Assembly: GCA_045660265.1 (NCBI GenBank)
Contig: JAZRDM010000061.1
Span: 1 to 64,000 of the forward strand
From: Scatosoma sp045660265
Lineage (GTDB): Bacteria; Bacillota; Clostridia; Christensenellales; Borkfalkiaceae
Length of the DNA stretch: 64,000 nt
Reading direction: 5' to 3'
The translations under genes and the position numbers were made by a program. Below the pieces are notes generated by a model. It was not told where the DNA came from and did not search any database. It saw nothing but the letters and a program-made list of their open reading frames with translations. Numbering within the stretch: the first letter of the stretch is position 1; each line of letters opens with the position of its first letter. Positions 7,966-15,625 of this stretch are shown here, in pieces.

Positions 7966-9042
7966 TCACATATTCTCCAAAATCATTTCTTCCACCGAAA
8001 TCACGCGGTAGCCGTCAGGGCAAGTTGCTTTGAGCGCAACGTATTCGGCAGGATTTTCCGTAACCAAGGTCTTGCAATCCATATTTTTAGCGTTGAACCA
8101 TCTATCCTTTGCAACCTGCGTCATAACGTCGGGCATATATTCCGCCATAATCAACTGACCTGCAAGATTTGCCTCTTTGCCGATTAAAAGCATATCTTTC
8201 ACTTTGCCAACCTTTTCAATCAGCTTTCTGCCCGTTTCCAAGTCGTCCAATTCTCTTGCGTACGCATAATTATCCTGCAACGAATATTCGTTTTGAGATT
8301 TCTTTACGCTTATTGTACCATTTTCTATAAGAGAAAGCAAATACTCGTTAAAGCTTACAAGCTTCGCCGTGATTTCAACACCCCATTCCTTATATTCGTG
8401 CAACATCAATTTCAAATCCACGGGATCGTAAACGATTACCGTGTCATATTTGTTCAGCATTTCCGCACACGCCTTCGCTGCATTTTGCGTTTCCTGCGTT
8501 TTTCCCGTCAAGAACCAAAGCGCCGCACCGCTGTCTTGATTTTTATCCAGCGATACCTCAACGTTTGCTTTCTTCAAAAGCGCTACTGCATTTTTAACGC
8601 TTTCAGGGGAGCAATACAGCGCGTCCTGTCCAAAAAATAACGCCGTTGCGCTGTTCGTATTGTACAAGCCGTCCAAGCATTGGCAAGCCTCTACGCCAAA
8701 TACGTTGCCCGTTTGCTGGTATTTCTCCAACAACGCCATAATATACGCAGGCGTTTCGCCGTTTAAAATAATCTGCGTTTTCAATTCTTGAATAAACACC
8801 TTCGGATCGAACCCTGTCATACAATTATTTGTACAAGCTCCGCAAAGGCTACATTCGTAGATGTTCTCCGCAATTTCTTTCAGCTCGGTTGAGCCTCGAA
8901 CAACCATGCTCGCGCCCATTGCACGAGAGCGTGCGGTATTTCTTTCTAAACCCGTCGCATTACCAATGGGGCATATGTGACGGCACATCCAACAAAATCT
9001 ACAATTATCAATAATATTTTTTGCTTTTTCTGTAATATTCAT
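7966..9042 (-). CDS. Fe-S subunit of a GlcD/GlpC-type dehydrogenase
   Basis: A 358-residue protein with two ferredoxin-type 4Fe-4S motifs near the N-terminus: C14-x2-C17-x2-C20-x3-C24-P and C64-x2-C67-x2-C70-x3-C74. The remainder is a degenerate heterodisulfide-reductase-like region without clear CCG motifs. Such subunits pair with FAD dehydrogenases of the glycolate/lactate/glycerol-3-phosphate type and relay electrons. It lies between the FAD subunit (15 bp upstream) and the IolB-like gene, so an enzyme complex with the FAD subunit and the fused EtfBA is likely. Confidence 0.85.
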   Translation of the reverse strand: MNITEKAKNIIDNCRFCWMCRHICPIGNATGLERNTARSRAMGASMVVRGSTELKEIAENIYECSLCGACTNNCMTGFDPKVFIQELKTQIILNGETPAYIMALLEKYQQTGNVFGVEACQCLDGLYNTNSATALFFGQDALYCSPESVKNAVALLKKANVEVSLDKNQDSGAALWFLTGKTQETQNAAKACAEMLNKYDTVIVYDPVDLKLMLHEYKEWGVEITAKLVSFNEYLLSLIENGTISVKKSQNEYSLQDNYAYARELDDLETGRKLIEKVGKVKDMLLIGKEANLAGQLIMAEYMPDVMTQVAKDRWFNAKNMDCKTLVTENPAEYVALKATCPDGYRVISVEEMILENM

Positions 9043-9057
9043 TTTCTACTCTCCTAA

Positions 9058-10482
9058 TTATAAGCCAAGCTTGAACGGGTTCATAATACCATTGGGGTCA
9101 AGTGCTTTTTTGATTCCCTCGAAAACTTGCATCGCAGGGCCGTATTGTTCTTTCATCATTCTGCCAAGCTTAATCCCTACACCGTGATGGTCGTTGACAA
9201 CACCGCCGTTCGCAAGCGCCGTTCTAATACCCAACGTCCAAATTTCGTTATGCAAGCGCATGGCTTCTACGGGATCTTGGGGTACGTGCTCGCCGTCGAT
9301 AATAAAGCGGTCGTACATCATGCAACCCCACTCATACCAATGCGAGAAATGCGCGATAAATTTCGCGTACGGATATTTGGTTTCAATGGCGTTTTTCATT
9401 GCCCAATAGATTTTTTCAATTTTATCATAGGGGGCGATAGTGTCCATCGTACCAAACATCTGCGGAATATCCATCATGTGCCCGGGGTAGAAGAAGGTAA
9501 TCTTTTCGTTCCACCATTTTTCACCATATTCGCTACCCAAATCCTCTGCGCCATACTTTGCAAACGTTTCCAAAAGGATCTTCTCTTCTACGTCCACCAA
9601 TTCTTTGACGCCCTCGTAGGCAATATTCATAAACGCACCGGGCTTTGCTACGCCGACAATCTTTTTAATCAAGCTTGCCGTTTCCGCGTCGTCGTACAAA
9701 CGCATAACGGACGGCTTGAATTTTTGCAATACTTCCTTGCTTGCCTTAAACGCCGACGTCATATCCTTGAAAAGGAAACCGCGGAAACGTCTAACCTCAG
9801 GTTGTTCGTAAATACGAATTTGCGCCTTCGTAATAACGCCGAGCGTACCTTCGCTGCCGATAAAAATTTGGTTTAAATCGGGGCCTGCCGCGTGTTTGGG
9901 CGTTGCCGAGGTATTGATAATATCCCCGTTGGGCAATACTACCTCCATCTGCAATACCATATCGTCTATCTTACCATATTTGTTGGATACAACACCGATA
10001 CCTCTGTGCGCCAAGAAACCGCCCACCGTCGAGCACGTCAAAGACGAAGGATAATGCATGGTTGCGTAGCCCTTTTCGTTTGCCGCCCATTCGATATGCT
10101 TATAAATAGCACCCGTGCCGCATTCGATATACATACCTTCCGTATTGACTTCATAAATTTTATTCATGCGTTTGGTATCCAACAAAATACCGCCGCAAAC
10201 GGGAAGCGCGCCCCCTTGCGAACCTGCGCCGCCGCCCCACGTTGTTACGGGAAGCTTGTAATAATTTGCAATTTTTAAAACCTTCGAGGTTTCTTGCGCG
10301 TCTTTCGGCGCAACGATAAAATCCGCCTCGGGCATTCTTTGGCCTCTGTCTACCCACATTCTCGAAAGCCAGAAAAAGTCCGCGCTGTGCGTTACTTTAT
10401 CAATCTCTTTTACCGAGCAGTTTTCTCTGCCCACTGCATCTTCCAATTCGGTTAAAATTTGTGCAAATAAAAAATCGTTCAT
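9058..10482 (-). CDS. FAD-binding oxidoreductase, GlcD family
   Basis: This 474-residue protein is a VAO/PCMH-type flavoenzyme. The FAD-binding PP-loop region is TTWGGGAGSQGGALP near residue 80, with STVGGFLAHRGIGVVSNKYG and FIGSEGTLGVITKAQI further on, and the C-terminal substrate domain ends ALDPNGIMNPFKLGL as in GlcD-like and alkyl-DHAP-synthase-like proteins. It contains HFSHWYEWG and NDHHGVGIKLGRMM, where metal-binding histidines occur in relatives. It would oxidise a hydroxy-acid or alcohol group and pass electrons to the Fe-S subunit. The substrate is unknown. It begins the second half of the operon 31 bp after nagB. Confidence 0.88.
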   Translation of the reverse strand: MNDFLFAQILTELEDAVGRENCSVKEIDKVTHSADFFWLSRMWVDRGQRMPEADFIVAPKDAQETSKVLKIANYYKLPVTTWGGGAGSQGGALPVCGGILLDTKRMNKIYEVNTEGMYIECGTGAIYKHIEWAANEKGYATMHYPSSLTCSTVGGFLAHRGIGVVSNKYGKIDDMVLQMEVVLPNGDIINTSATPKHAAGPDLNQIFIGSEGTLGVITKAQIRIYEQPEVRRFRGFLFKDMTSAFKASKEVLQKFKPSVMRLYDDAETASLIKKIVGVAKPGAFMNIAYEGVKELVDVEEKILLETFAKYGAEDLGSEYGEKWWNEKITFFYPGHMMDIPQMFGTMDTIAPYDKIEKIYWAMKNAIETKYPYAKFIAHFSHWYEWGCMMYDRFIIDGEHVPQDPVEAMRLHNEIWTLGIRTALANGGVVNDHHGVGIKLGRMMKEQYGPAMQVFEGIKKALDPNGIMNPFKLGL

Positions 10483-10513
10483 ATCTTACCTCTTTTATTT
10501 CCTTATTCTTTCT

Positions 10514-11314
10514 TTATTCAAACAAGCCCTTCGCCACGTCGCTATATGCACAAATGGTCGTATTTGGGTGTCCTTGCAACAACGTTGCAGGGATCTGTGC
10601 CTGCGGTGTATCAAACAACACATGCTTAACAATACCGTGCTGCCAAGGTCTATTAAGCGCAATGTAAATCTTGCGCGACGCTAAAATTTGTTTCATCCCG
10701 ATTGTAATACACCACTCAGGCATTCCTCGCAAATCCCCGCGCTGATAGCCGTAAGCATTGATTGTTTTTGTTTCGCGGGAAATAGGCAACACACGCGTAG
10801 GCAACGCCGCAAATTCTTTTGCCGTAATCGGATCATCTACTTCTGCTGGTTCGTTAAATGCTATATGCCCATTAATACCAAGCCCGCCAAGGCACATATC
10901 TACACCGCCAAGCTTTTCAATCAACTCATCATATTCTTTCTCTTTACCGACGCAAGGAAATAAGCGTTGCTCCTTAGGCATAATCAATTCTTCATCCAAA
11001 CGCGAATAAAATTCATCATTCATACGCTTTTGAAAGCTCATTTTGTGTGTCGGAGCAATCATTTCCGTAGGAGACAACATGTATTCATCCATATTGAAAA
11101 ACCAAACATTCCTCAAGGAAACTTTTAATTGATTTACAAGCCTTGCCAAGATAGGATATTGATCAGTGGGGCCAACAGGAACAATCATTACCGTTTTTTT
11201 GCCAATCGCGTTGTTTTTCATAATTTCTTCCAACATAGCAAGCGCCATATCAAAATAAACATCCCATTCCTTCGCCACTGTTTTTAACGAAATACCATTT
11301 ACTTTCTTTTCCAT
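10514..11314 (-). CDS. nagB: Glucosamine-6-phosphate deaminase
   Basis: 266 residues of the NagB/RpiA/SIS-related deaminase fold. The signature GGLGINGHIAFNEPAE is near residue 137, with FNMDEY near 87. NagB converts glucosamine-6-P to fructose-6-P and ammonia, the step after NagA. The start codon overlaps the nagA stop (TAATG), so the two are coupled. Sequence between the motifs departs from classical NagB (for example LPISRETKTINAYG), so an altered hexosamine-phosphate substrate is possible. Confidence 0.88.
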   Translation of the reverse strand: MEKKVNGISLKTVAKEWDVYFDMALAMLEEIMKNNAIGKKTVMIVPVGPTDQYPILARLVNQLKVSLRNVWFFNMDEYMLSPTEMIAPTHKMSFQKRMNDEFYSRLDEELIMPKEQRLFPCVGKEKEYDELIEKLGGVDMCLGGLGINGHIAFNEPAEVDDPITAKEFAALPTRVLPISRETKTINAYGYQRGDLRGMPEWCITIGMKQILASRKIYIALNRPWQHGIVKHVLFDTPQAQIPATLLQGHPNTTICAYSDVAKGLFE

Positions 11315-12483
11315 TATGCATTCGCCCTTCCTTTTAAGAATACTTTTTCTATCTCAAAGTTCTCATTTAAAATACAAATATCCGCATCTTTACCAACTTC
11401 CAAACTGCCAATATTCGTATCCTCCCCAATAATTCTCGCCGGAGTTATCGTCCCCATTTTTACAGCGTCACAAAGGGAAATCCCTGCGTCAATCAAATTT
11501 TTTACCATTTGTCTTACGCATGTAATACTTCCTGCAAATCTTGAGCCGTCAGCGAGCGTTGCTACTCCGCCATTTACTCGTACAAGTTGCGCTGTTCCCC
11601 CGCTACCAAGCTTGTACAGCTTACCGTCATTAGGCATTCCCGCACAGCGCAAACTGTCCGAAACGACACAAACCTTGTCAACACCTTTCGCCCGAATAAT
11701 CATTTTAGCAAGTTCAGGAATAATATGCTTATTGTCTGCAATCATTTCCGCTGTAAGATTATCGTCAATCAATGCGTATTCACGTAATCCTACGTTTCTT
11801 ACACCATCCTTAAACCGAAGCTCGCTCATCGCGCAATAAATATGCGTTAGATGCTTTAACCCATTATTTATCGCAGGCATAAACTCAGGATATATTCCAT
11901 CATCGTGTCCGCCGCTCACCAAAATCCCTTTTTCCGTCAACGCTTTGGTCATCTGTGCTGCGCCATTAAGTTCTGGAGAAATCGTAACTGTCTTGATAAT
12001 ATCTGAATAATCAAGTATATACGAATAATCATCCTTGGAGGGGTCAGCCAACTCTTCCAACTTTTGCGCTCCACGATTCTTTATGGATAAATACGGACCT
12101 TCTAAATGCACGCCGACAACGCTTGCACCCCTTTTATCATTGTCCTGCATATACGCCTTTGTAAATCTCAAAAAATTGATGATTTCCTCTTTCGGGGCGG
12201 TACAGGAAGTAGGCACAACCGTCGTTGTTCCGTTATCCAAATGAAAGGATAAAGCCGAATCAAAGGATTCTTGTGTACAATCCATAAAATCCGCACCGTA
12301 GCCACCATGCGTGTGTATATCGATAAATCCTGCCGTAATATATCCGCCGAACGCGTCGATAATTTCTTCCCCTTTCTGACAGGGCAAATTCGCGCCGATT
12401 TCGTCGATTCGTCCGTCTTTTATACGGATATCGGCATCCACCACCCTTTGTAAGGTAATCACCTTTCCATTTTTAATTAACAT
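11314..12483 (-). CDS. nagA: N-acetylglucosamine-6-phosphate deacetylase
   Basis: A 389-residue amidohydrolase-fold protein. It shows DIHTHGGYGADFMD (metal site), HLEGPYLSIKNRGAQ, SGGHDDG, LTHIYCAMS and VVSDSL (catalytic Asp), all at the expected spacing for NagA, and ends with the usual LEVGKDADICIL beta-sandwich return. It removes acetate from GlcNAc-6-P. It is the first gene of the operon, behind a consensus promoter and a palindromic operator, and its start has GGAG 6 nt upstream. Confidence 0.92.
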   Translation of the reverse strand: MLIKNGKVITLQRVVDADIRIKDGRIDEIGANLPCQKGEEIIDAFGGYITAGFIDIHTHGGYGADFMDCTQESFDSALSFHLDNGTTTVVPTSCTAPKEEIINFLRFTKAYMQDNDKRGASVVGVHLEGPYLSIKNRGAQKLEELADPSKDDYSYILDYSDIIKTVTISPELNGAAQMTKALTEKGILVSGGHDDGIYPEFMPAINNGLKHLTHIYCAMSELRFKDGVRNVGLREYALIDDNLTAEMIADNKHIIPELAKMIIRAKGVDKVCVVSDSLRCAGMPNDGKLYKLGSGGTAQLVRVNGGVATLADGSRFAGSITCVRQMVKNLIDAGISLCDAVKMGTITPARIIGEDTNIGSLEVGKDADICILNENFEIEKVFLKGRANA

Positions 12484-12515
12484 ATTACAACTCCTGTCTT
12501 TCGCCTTCCAACCAC

Positions 12516-12532
12516 ATGAAAATCGTTTTCAT
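12516..12532. promoter_or_regulatory. Operator palindrome upstream of nagA
   Basis: ATGAAAA-TCG-TTTTCAT, 7-bp perfect arms with a 3-bp centre, lies just downstream of the predicted nagA transcription start. An identical-geometry palindrome sits at 12652-12668 by the rpiR promoter, so it is probably the binding site of the divergent RpiR-family regulator. Confidence 0.7.
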
Positions 12533-12556
12533 CTTCTCCTTCATCGCTTTTCTTTC

Positions 12557-12585
12557 ATTATATCATAGAAATAAAGCAATTTCAA
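12557..12585 (-). promoter_or_regulatory. nagA operon promoter
   Basis: On the minus strand TTGAAA (12580-12585) and TATAAT (12557-12562) are separated by exactly 17 bp, a near-consensus sigma-A promoter for the 11-gene operon. The start point would be about 12550, upstream of the operator. Confidence 0.8.
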
Positions 12586-12616
12586 GTATTAAAAAAAAAT
12601 TTATTTATTTGCTCAC

Positions 12617-12645
12617 TTGACTTTTATATTTTCATATGATATACT
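12617..12645 (+). promoter_or_regulatory. rpiR promoter
   Basis: TTGACT (12617-12622), a 17-bp spacer and TATACT (12640-12645) form a strong promoter reading toward the RpiR regulator. The second operator palindrome begins about at the start point, which suggests autorepression. Confidence 0.8.
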
Positions 12646-12651
12646 TGTTTT

Positions 12652-12668
12652 ATGAAAATAATTTTCAT
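12652..12668. promoter_or_regulatory. Operator palindrome in rpiR leader
   Basis: ATGAAAA-TAA-TTTTCAT has the same 7-3-7 layout as the site at 12516-12532 and lies just downstream of the rpiR -10 box, where a bound repressor would block transcription. Confidence 0.7.
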
Positions 12669-12685
12669 TTATAAGGAGAGGTTTC

Positions 12686-13519
12686 ATGCATAAAATTGTC
12701 TTAAATGTCAAGATCAAATACGATACTTTTAGTTGTGCTGAAAAGAAAATTGCGGACTATTTATTTGAAAATTCTTTGGATATTTTAGACCTTTTTATTA
12801 CCGATTTAGCGGCAAAATGTGATGTCAGCGAAGCCACGATTGTACGCTTTGTTAAGAAACTTGGTTTTAGTGGATATCCACAATTTAAACTGGCAATCGC
12901 GCAAGAAATCGCCGCTCGACCGATTGCGGATAATATCACCGATACCGACTCGCCTTTCGATATTTTCACGAAGGTTTGCGAAGATATTTACTACTCCCTA
13001 GAAAAAACGAAAAAAACAATCAACCAAAAAGCACTCACCGATTGTTGCAAAAAGCTGTTAGCTGCGGAAAAAATCTTTATTTTCGGGCTTGGCAATTCGG
13101 CGTCCATCGCTTTAGACGTAGCCCATAAGTTGTTCCGTTTGGGGCTGAATGCCGTTGCTTACACAGACAATCACCTGCAAGCAATCGCCTCTGCCCATAC
13201 CAATGAAAGAACGGTTGTGTTGGGCATTTCGCACTCAGGACGATCGAAGGATATCGTCCAATCCTTAAAGACAGCCAAAGAAAATGGGGCTGTCACCATT
13301 TCTTTAACAAGCGACCATAAATCCCCCATTGTCCGCGCTAGCGATATTGTTTTATACACCGTCGCCGACGAAACAAATTATCGGATTTTGGCTTTGAATT
13401 CACGCATTACACAGCTTGCCATTATCGACACGATTTATTCCTATTTAGTCTGTCATATACCGATGGCTGAAGAGCAAATCGCACAAACCGAGGCCGCCCT
13501 GCGCTCCAAAAAGGTATAA
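12686..13519 (+). CDS. RpiR-family (MurR-like) transcriptional regulator
   Basis: 277 residues: an N-terminal helix-turn-helix of the HTH_6 type with SEATIVRFVKKLGFSGYPQF, and a C-terminal SIS sugar-phosphate-binding domain with IFIFGLGNSASIALDVAHKLFRLG. The family responds to phosphosugars such as MurNAc-6-P or GlcNAc-6-P. It is divergent from the nagA operon and both promoters carry the same palindrome, so it most likely controls that operon and itself. AAGGAG is 8 nt upstream of the ATG. Confidence 0.92.
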   Translation: MHKIVLNVKIKYDTFSCAEKKIADYLFENSLDILDLFITDLAAKCDVSEATIVRFVKKLGFSGYPQFKLAIAQEIAARPIADNITDTDSPFDIFTKVCEDIYYSLEKTKKTINQKALTDCCKKLLAAEKIFIFGLGNSASIALDVAHKLFRLGLNAVAYTDNHLQAIASAHTNERTVVLGISHSGRSKDIVQSLKTAKENGAVTISLTSDHKSPIVRASDIVLYTVADETNYRILALNSRITQLAIIDTIYSYLVCHIPMAEEQIAQTEAALRSKKV

Positions 13520-13528
13520 TGCAAAAAC

Positions 13529-13599
13529 GCACCCCTACGAGGTGCATTTTCGTGTGAGTAAAAAAGACTGCAATTTTGTATCAAAATTGCAGTCTTTTT
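13529..13599 (+). terminator. Tandem terminators after rpiR
   Basis: Two hairpins follow the rpiR stop. The first is GCACC-N7-GGTGC with a short T-run. The second is a 15-16-bp stem (AAAAAGACTGCAATTTTG at 13561 paired with CAAAATTGCAGTCTTTTT), flanked by A and T runs so it can work in both directions. Confidence 0.85.
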
Positions 13600-13668
13600 A
13601 TGTCTATGTAGAACAATTCTGCTGTAAATCAGGTTTTACTAATGACTTGAACCCAGCGGAAAAGATTT

Positions 13669-13950
13669 TCAAGCTATTTTCGTTAGTTTGAATTGTTCGG
13701 GATATTCTTTTGCTGCATCTTCAAAACAAGAAATAATCCGTTGAAGAAAATTTCTATTATATACGTTTTCTTCTTTGCCAAACCCAACCAAAACGATTTC
13801 GCAAGGCGTGTCAACATATCCCGTCAGCATATCCCAAAGCGCATCCGCATTGCAACCGAAATAATCAGGCAATCCCATTTTCTTTTTTATAATTTCGTAA
13901 AATTCTTCCGCCCAAGTAAATTCATCTCTATTGAATATATATTTTTTCAT
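13669..13950 (-). CDS. Barstar-family ribonuclease inhibitor
   Basis: A 93-residue acidic protein with the barstar pattern: DEFTWAEEFYEIIKKKMGLPDYFGCNADALWDMLTGY, the helix-loop segment that plugs the barnase active site, with the key aspartates and a DALWD core. It would protect the cell from the nuclease encoded immediately upstream. I chose the ATG at 13950 because AAAGGAG is 7 nt upstream; a start at 13971 would overlap the nuclease stop and lacks a site. Gene order is toxin then immunity. Confidence 0.9.
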   Translation of the reverse strand: MKKYIFNRDEFTWAEEFYEIIKKKMGLPDYFGCNADALWDMLTGYVDTPCEIVLVGFGKEENVYNRNFLQRIISCFEDAAKEYPEQFKLTKIA

Positions 13951-13963
13951 ATTGTTTCTCCTT

Positions 13964-14551
13964 TTATTCAACTGCTATAAACGACGTGTAATGATCGTCC
14001 GTCTTAAAGATTAAACCATCGTTCGAATAAATTAACCGCGCATTATTACGATAACCACCTTGATAATCTATATCACATTCATACCAAATTCTTCCTGGGG
14101 CAGTAGGAAGTTTACCATCACGGTTTCCATAAATATTCCCACCGATTATTTTCCCTGGTGCAACTTCATCTAAATTCCCTAATATCGGTTTCCAGCCAAG
14201 AGCTTTTGCTTCTTCTTTGGATATATAATTATCTGGCAATTTGCCATAATGGTATATCCAATAATCAGCGCCCCCATCTCCAAGCATTGTAGCTGCACCT
14301 ATCGCAACCATTCTCAACCATTCTAAATAGCAGCCACAATTTATATGAACTGGGGGTGTTTCTTCTTCTGAAATACACACCTTACCATCAATCACTTCAA
14401 AAATTTTATGATTTTGTTTTATGCAATACCAACAATGATTTGGATTCTTTCCCAACAACCACTCTTTCCACCGATTGGACTTATTATATGTCGTTGTTAT
14501 TCCCTTAAAAAAGTTGACTACGCTCTCAAATATATCACTTAAAATCCCCAT
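13964..14551 (-). CDS. Barnase-type ribonuclease toxin with N-terminal zinc motif
   Basis: 195 residues. The C-terminal ~90 (from LPDNYISKEEAKALGW at 105) match barnase closely, with the catalytic set K112, E158, R168, R172 and H187 all present. The N-terminal part has no signal peptide; it contains C40-x2-C43 and H69-x2-C72-x-C74, a zinc-type arrangement resembling the tail of phage minor-head (MuF/SPP1 gp7-like) proteins, followed by GADYWIYHYG as in polymorphic toxins. It probably cuts RNA and is neutralised by the barstar gene next to it. How it would be exported is not evident. Confidence 0.9.
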   Translation of the reverse strand: MGILSDIFESVVNFFKGITTTYNKSNRWKEWLLGKNPNHCWYCIKQNHKIFEVIDGKVCISEEETPPVHINCGCYLEWLRMVAIGAATMLGDGGADYWIYHYGKLPDNYISKEEAKALGWKPILGNLDEVAPGKIIGGNIYGNRDGKLPTAPGRIWYECDIDYQGGYRNNARLIYSNDGLIFKTDDHYTSFIAVE

Positions 14552-14593
14552 AATACCTCTCGTACTTTTTATTTCGCTTGCAAACGTGAGCGT

Positions 14594-14621
14594 ATTATAG
14601 CATACATTTTTTCTTTGTCAA
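14594..14621 (-). promoter_or_regulatory. Promoter of the barnase/barstar pair
   Basis: On the minus strand TTGACA (14616-14621) and TATAAT (14594-14599) are 16 bp apart, followed by AGAGGT before the nuclease ATG. Confidence 0.75.
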
Positions 14622-14678
14622 CAGAGTACTGCCAACTTTTTTTCGTCACACAAATAATTTTGTATATTTATAGGAAAA

Positions 14679-14710
14679 AATCGACAAATTCTTGTCGAAA
14701 TTTGTCGATT
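14679..14710 (-). terminator. Terminator after tRNA-Leu(CAG)
   Basis: AATCGACAAATT and AATTTGTCGATT form a 12-bp stem just past the tRNA CCA on the minus strand, followed by TTTTTTCC. Confidence 0.75.
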
Positions 14711-14713
14711 TAC

Positions 14714-14796
14714 TGGTGCGGATGAAGGGATTCGAACCCACACGGTTGCCCACAGGAACCTGAAACCTGCGCGTCTGCCAGTTTCGCCACATCCGC
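14714..14796 (-). tRNA. tRNA-Leu (anticodon CAG), CCA encoded
   Basis: The 83-nt minus-strand sequence from GCGGATG to CATCCGCACCA folds as a class II tRNA with a long variable arm and T-arm GGGTTCGAATCCC. The anticodon loop reads TTCAGGT within CAGG...CCTG, giving CAG, with an apparent T-T mismatch at the top of the anticodon stem. It begins 13 bp after the S51 peptidase stop. Its last 20 nt are duplicated at the end of the repeat at 287-438. Confidence 0.93.
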
Positions 14797-14809
14797 TTAT
14801 TAAAAAGCG

Positions 14810-15508
14810 TTACACGCTTTTTATTTGCTCTTTCGTTAAGACACCGCCGCTGACACTTAATTTCCATGCCGCGCCGCCGCTTGTAATACTGCCTTGCAAT
14901 TCCCCGTCGTGAAACACAAGCGCGGAATCGTTTTCTATCCCCAAAGCACAATCGTAATTATAGCATACAATTTTATCAAAGTCAAGCATTCTTTCGTTAT
15001 AATGGGGAGAAATTATTCCTTCTAACCAACCCAACCCCTTAAACATAGCATATGCGTTTCCGTCATCCGTTTTTAACGAATCGGTATAAATATCCGAAAA
15101 CCAGCAAATACCGCCCGCCGACAGCCCTGCAATGATTACACCGCGGTTGTACGCGTCTTGAATGAGGGGCAACAACCCCGTTTGCTTCCAGCTTTCAATC
15201 ATGAATACGGTATCACCTCCGCCCACGTAAATGACGTCCGCTTTTTCAAATTTGGCTTTCATTTTTTCCAAATCCACTTCTTTAAATACCGTCAGCGCAA
15301 CGTCCGTTTTGATATTAAACACCCCTGTATACACTTTATGGAAAGTATTGTAATAGGGCATAAAATCGTGGCTTGCCGTCGGAATAAATAACGCGTTTGC
15401 ACGTCTTTCGCCTGCGCGCGCTTTGGCTAAATTTGCAATATATTCGTCTATTTGTAACGTGGTTTTTTCCCTTAATTCTCCGCCGCCGATTGCAATAATC
15501 GTTTTCAT
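14810..15508 (-). CDS. Peptidase S51 family (dipeptidase E-like)
   Basis: 232 residues with the S51 serine peptidase layout: VIYVGGGDTVFMIESWKQTG near 93-112 and the nucleophile elbow IIAGLSAGGICWF (Ser in GLSAG), then ISPHYNER. Members cleave Asp-X dipeptides or act as cyanophycinase-like enzymes in the cytoplasm. ATG at 15508 has AAGGAG 7 nt upstream; a TTG two codons earlier is less likely. A near-consensus promoter for the downstream tRNA is embedded in its coding sequence. Confidence 0.87.
   Translation of the reverse strand: MKTIIAIGGGELREKTTLQIDEYIANLAKARAGERRANALFIPTASHDFMPYYNTFHKVYTGVFNIKTDVALTVFKEVDLEKMKAKFEKADVIYVGGGDTVFMIESWKQTGLLPLIQDAYNRGVIIAGLSAGGICWFSDIYTDSLKTDDGNAYAMFKGLGWLEGIISPHYNERMLDFDKIVCYNYDCALGIENDSALVFHDGELQGSITSGGAAWKLSVSGGVLTKEQIKSV
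14957..14985 (-). promoter_or_regulatory. Intragenic promoter likely serving tRNA-Leu(CAG)
   Basis: Within the S51 peptidase coding region the minus strand reads TTGACT (14980-14985), 17 bp, TATAAT (14957-14962). The start point would be about 150 nt before the tRNA, which has no other promoter between it and the peptidase stop. Confidence 0.55.
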
Positions 15509-15590
15509 ATTCAATCTCCTTGTCTTGTACCATTTTGGTAGTTAATTTCCTTAAATCCCCCACCCATGTACTTATCGAATGCTAAAAAAT

Positions 15591-15618
15591 GCACTCTGCG
15601 AAAAATATCCGCAGAGTG
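15591..15618 (-). terminator. Terminator after upp
   Basis: CACTCTGCG and CGCAGAGTG form a 9-bp stem, followed on the minus strand by CATTTTTTAG, just past the upp stop. Confidence 0.85.
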
Positions 15619-15625
15619 TTTCGTC

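Noticed and set aside
612..10482. Complete myo-inositol catabolic operon
   Set aside because: Only IolB-like, PfkB and class II aldolase steps are present; IolG, IolE, IolD and IolA are absent from the window, and unrelated isomerase and redox genes are interleaved.
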